From Typhlomys cinereus (lineage: Eukaryota; Chordata; Mammalia; Rodentia; Platacanthomyidae), in contig JALPQD010000224.1 in NCBI GenBank assembly GCA_023101885.1, positions 1,387,638-1,451,637 on the forward strand: 64,000 nucleotides of DNA, written 5' to 3'. Positions 61,410-64,000 of this stretch are shown here, piece by piece; position 1 is the stretch's first letter; every line of letters begins with the position of its first letter. A program made the translations under genes and the position numbers. Below the pieces are notes generated by a model. That model was not told the origin of the DNA. It made no database searches and was given only the letters and a program-made list of their open reading frames with translations.

Positions 61410-62094
61410 AGAAAGAGACGCCATTCGTGGCTCATCACGGACTGGGACCTGGTCACGAAGCGGCAGCACTGGTACCAGCTCCCGGCGGTGAAGAACATCG
61501 ATGCGCTGCTCGGAGAGTACGCGGCTTACAGGGCGGCCCAGGGCGGCGCGACCCAGGAGCACGAGGTCAGCGAGGTGGTTGGTGGCGGGCATCAAGCAGT
61601 ACTTCAACCGCACGCTGGGCACCCAGCTCCTGTGCAAGTTCTAGAAGCCGCAGCACGCCGAGATCCTCGTGCCCTGACGTGCCCATGTCGCAGATCTACG
61701 GCGCGCCGCACCTGCTCCGGCTCTTCCCGCGGGTCGCAGGCATCCTGGCCTCCTCGCGGCTGGACGAGGCCAACCGGGCGCTGGTGATGGCGTTCTTGCA
61801 GGATTTCCTGCATTATCTGGCTCACGATGCGGCCTCCTTCTTCACCACCGGAGACTACAAGGTGGCCTCGGCTGAGTATATCCAGAAGGCCCTGTGAGGG
61901 CCCAGCCTGGGACCCTGTTATGACCGCGGGCCGCGATTGCTGCGGCCCTTACAGTTTTCATTGAGCTGCCCTTCTTCACAGTTTCAATGCATAACAGGGC
62001 TTATGACTCAATCTCTCCCTTGTAAGGACAGAAAATAAAAATGCATGTGTTTATCATTGGAAAAAAAAAAAGAAAGAAAGAAAGAGACGCCATT
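61410..62094 (+). pseudogene. Processed, 5'-truncated MORF4L (MRG-domain) pseudogene
   Basis: Fragment of the MRG domain of MORF4L1/MORF4L2, chromatin proteins of the NuA4 and related complexes. Seen: DWDLVTKRQHWYQLPAVKN, then after a frameshift near 61575 GIKQYFNRTLGTQLL, a TAG stop at KF*KPQ, another frameshift near 61665, then PMSQIYGAPHLLRLF and the end DYKVASAEYIQKAL (TGA 61895). That ending is closest to my memory of MORF4L2. AATAAA (62034), a poly(A) run and 16-bp direct repeats agaaagagacgccatt at 61410-61425 and 62079-62094 bound it. The copy is clearly more GC-rich than its flanks. Confidence 0.9.
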
Positions 62095-62126
62095 GTGGCG
62101 TCCCATTCCCTTCCTCTTTCTCTATC

Positions 62127-62238
62127 CCTAATACCTGGGAAGCCGCTGTTGTTTTTTTACATGAAACTTGGGTTCCAAACTCAAGTCCTTCTGCTTGTGA
62201 GACAGAGTCTTAACCCCTGAGCCACCTCTCCAACTCAT
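62127..62238 (-). mobile_element. Partial B2-like SINE
   Basis: The plus strand ends taacccctgagccacctctc, the reverse of the common SINE head. Body mostly lost. Confidence 0.65.
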
Positions 62239-64000
62239 GTTATAAAGATTTAAAGAAACAGAAAAAAAATTTAAATTCTCAAAGAGACAGCAAATTATAT
62301 AGCAAAATCAATAAAGTGCTTCAATTGTGCTGTTGAAGGCTAGAGTAATACAGCAAGCACAGAGATAGATTACAAATATTATTATGCAATCGATCAACCT
62401 AGTCTCTTGGAACCTGTGACTGGCACAATGCCTTCCCAGACTGTTTTACCTCTAAAACTCACTCAACTAGGTAAGTCAGAACATCATTGACCAAACCTAT
62501 ATAATATTAGTTACCTTGGAACCATCAGACACCAGCACCAAATAGTTCAGGTAATTGGCACATCTTGGTATAGTCTAACTTGTTCAAGTCATGTCAGCTT
62601 GTTTCTAAGTACAGCCCCAGAGTTCTCTCACTCTAGCAATGAAGAGTTCTATGATGCGGATGAATTCCATCAATGTGGCTTGTTCTTGAAATGCTTAGTA
62701 GAATTTCTGAATCTTCCTTAGTCTTAACATAGCTCAGCCTGGAAATAACCTAAAAGTCCAGATCATGTGGAGCCACTGAATCTGTCCATGTCCAGCGTGG
62801 AGCAACTGAGTCACAGTGACCACAGAGATGATGACAGGGACAGATCAGCAGTACAGCACTAGAGTTTGTCGTGCCTCTTGTCACGGGCTAGGCACTGATG
62901 GATCTTACTAAGATTGCTCTTCCAACTTGTGTTCTTGAAAGATGATCTCTTTTAGAAATGCGTGCAGATGTTTTCGTACATCTGGACTAGTTTGTGAGCA
63001 TTGGTGGCCAGAAAGATCCCAGGAATCAAATAGGTCCCATTTGTCAATGGGACCTCTCATTTTTTCCATACATTTTCCATTAGTGAAAATTCATACAGTC
63101 CCATTTGGAGTGAGATTTTTCAGTGTCACTGAACATTACTAAATGATACTGAAAAGAACAAAACTAGATTCAGAACTACAACTACTGAGGTTTGTTTTTT
63201 TTTTTTTTTAAAGAAACAATAGGTCATTTGTACTAGGTATTTTAACAAGATGATAGATTTCAGTGCTCATATCTGGACCAAATCAAAATTCCTTGGGATG
63301 TCAATGGGGGTGTACAGCATAGGGAAGGGTTGTGGCTCGATGATTAATATTGCATTCTTACATTCCTTAATAGCTGTGGAAGGTCTGTCTTCACAGTGCC
63401 CTGGGTGGAATTAAGGAGAAAATGTCATATTAATTGCTCAAAATGGGTTATAGTACAAACATTGTCTTCCACAATAAACCATTCTATGGAGGAAAGATGC
63501 AAAGAATTAGCGCTGAGGTTTTTTTTTTTTTCCCAAATGAAAAGAAGCCTTTTCTCAGTTGAAGGGGGATAGAATGGTGTGATGTAGGCAAAATATGCCA
63601 TTAGGGAAACTGCATTTTTGTAGGCACCAAAAAGTTGCTTTTAATTAAGAAGAAAGTTGTACTTTGGAAGATGAGAACAAGTGTGAATCCTGCAGACTCT
63701 AGGAGGGTGCCACTTTCACTTTAAAAATCAGGGTCAGTGATGTTGATGAAGTCATTGAAGGAAATCACAGAACTAAAGAACAGAAGTCTGAGAAAAGAAG
63801 AAAAGGAAGGTCAGTAGGAAACAAGGTTATTCCATGAAGATGAAGAATAGTGGGTTTATAATGTACCAGCCATCAGTCAATCATCACTGAAATGTGTTGA
63901 TATTGTGAAACATCCCACAGAGAAATGCATCATGGGTTCTGTATATACATAGATTTACACTCATATACATGTAGAGCATAGGCGTATACTCATATTTGTG
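62239..64000. other. Intergenic, nothing recognised
   Basis: No gene or familiar repeat. The neighbouring gene in other mammals on this side (SPARCL1) is not reached. Confidence 0.45.

Noticed and set aside
61265..61897. Intact 210-codon gene at the MORF4L-like locus
   Set aside because: The open frame only joins flanking SINE sequence to the C-terminal part. The MRG domain itself has a stop and at least two frameshifts.

Overview
This is a stretch of rodent genomic DNA covering two neighbouring genes of the SIBLING / SCPP mineralised-tissue cluster. Both genes are on the minus strand and can be assembled exon by exon. DMP1 (dentin matrix acidic phosphoprotein 1) lies at 667-11165 and DSPP (dentin sialophosphoprotein) at 30306-38378. 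In the direction of transcription the order is DSPP then DMP1, as in other mammals. The dense B2-like tRNA-derived SINEs, B1 and ID elements, and L1 3' ends with purine-rich tracts point to a rodent. The commonest SINE differs from murid B2, so a non-murid mouse-like lineage (for example a jerboa relative) is my best guess. I could not test this.

Layout: 1-666 is DMP1 3' UTR. 667-11165 is DMP1, with six exons, a 535-codon last exon and a roughly 3.8 kb first intron. 11.2-30.2 kb is intergenic, with SINEs, L1 3' ends, an LTR and simple repeats. 30306-38378 is DSPP, with five exons; the last encodes the Ser-Ser-Asp phosphophoryn array. 38.4-64 kb is intergenic. It carries a cluster of young SINEs, old L1 fragments, a processed PRAME-family copy (54.5-57.2 kb) and a processed MORF4L-family copy (61.4-62.1 kb), both bounded by clear target-site duplications.

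DMP1 and DSPP are secreted acidic phosphoproteins that nucleate and organise hydroxyapatite in dentin and bone. Their introns are phase 0, as is typical of SCPP genes. Their candidate promoters share the same layout: a TTTAAA box with an inverted CCAAT box 21-22 bp upstream.

The most interesting observations concern protein motifs. The usual DMP1 RGD reads KGD, while a different RGD appears near its N-terminus. The usual DSPP RGD reads RGG. DMP1 carries a 143-residue tandem expansion near its C-terminus. DSPP intron 4 holds a minisatellite whose 13-bp unit resembles the phosphophoryn coding repeat. Outside the two SIBLING genes I see no intact protein-coding gene.
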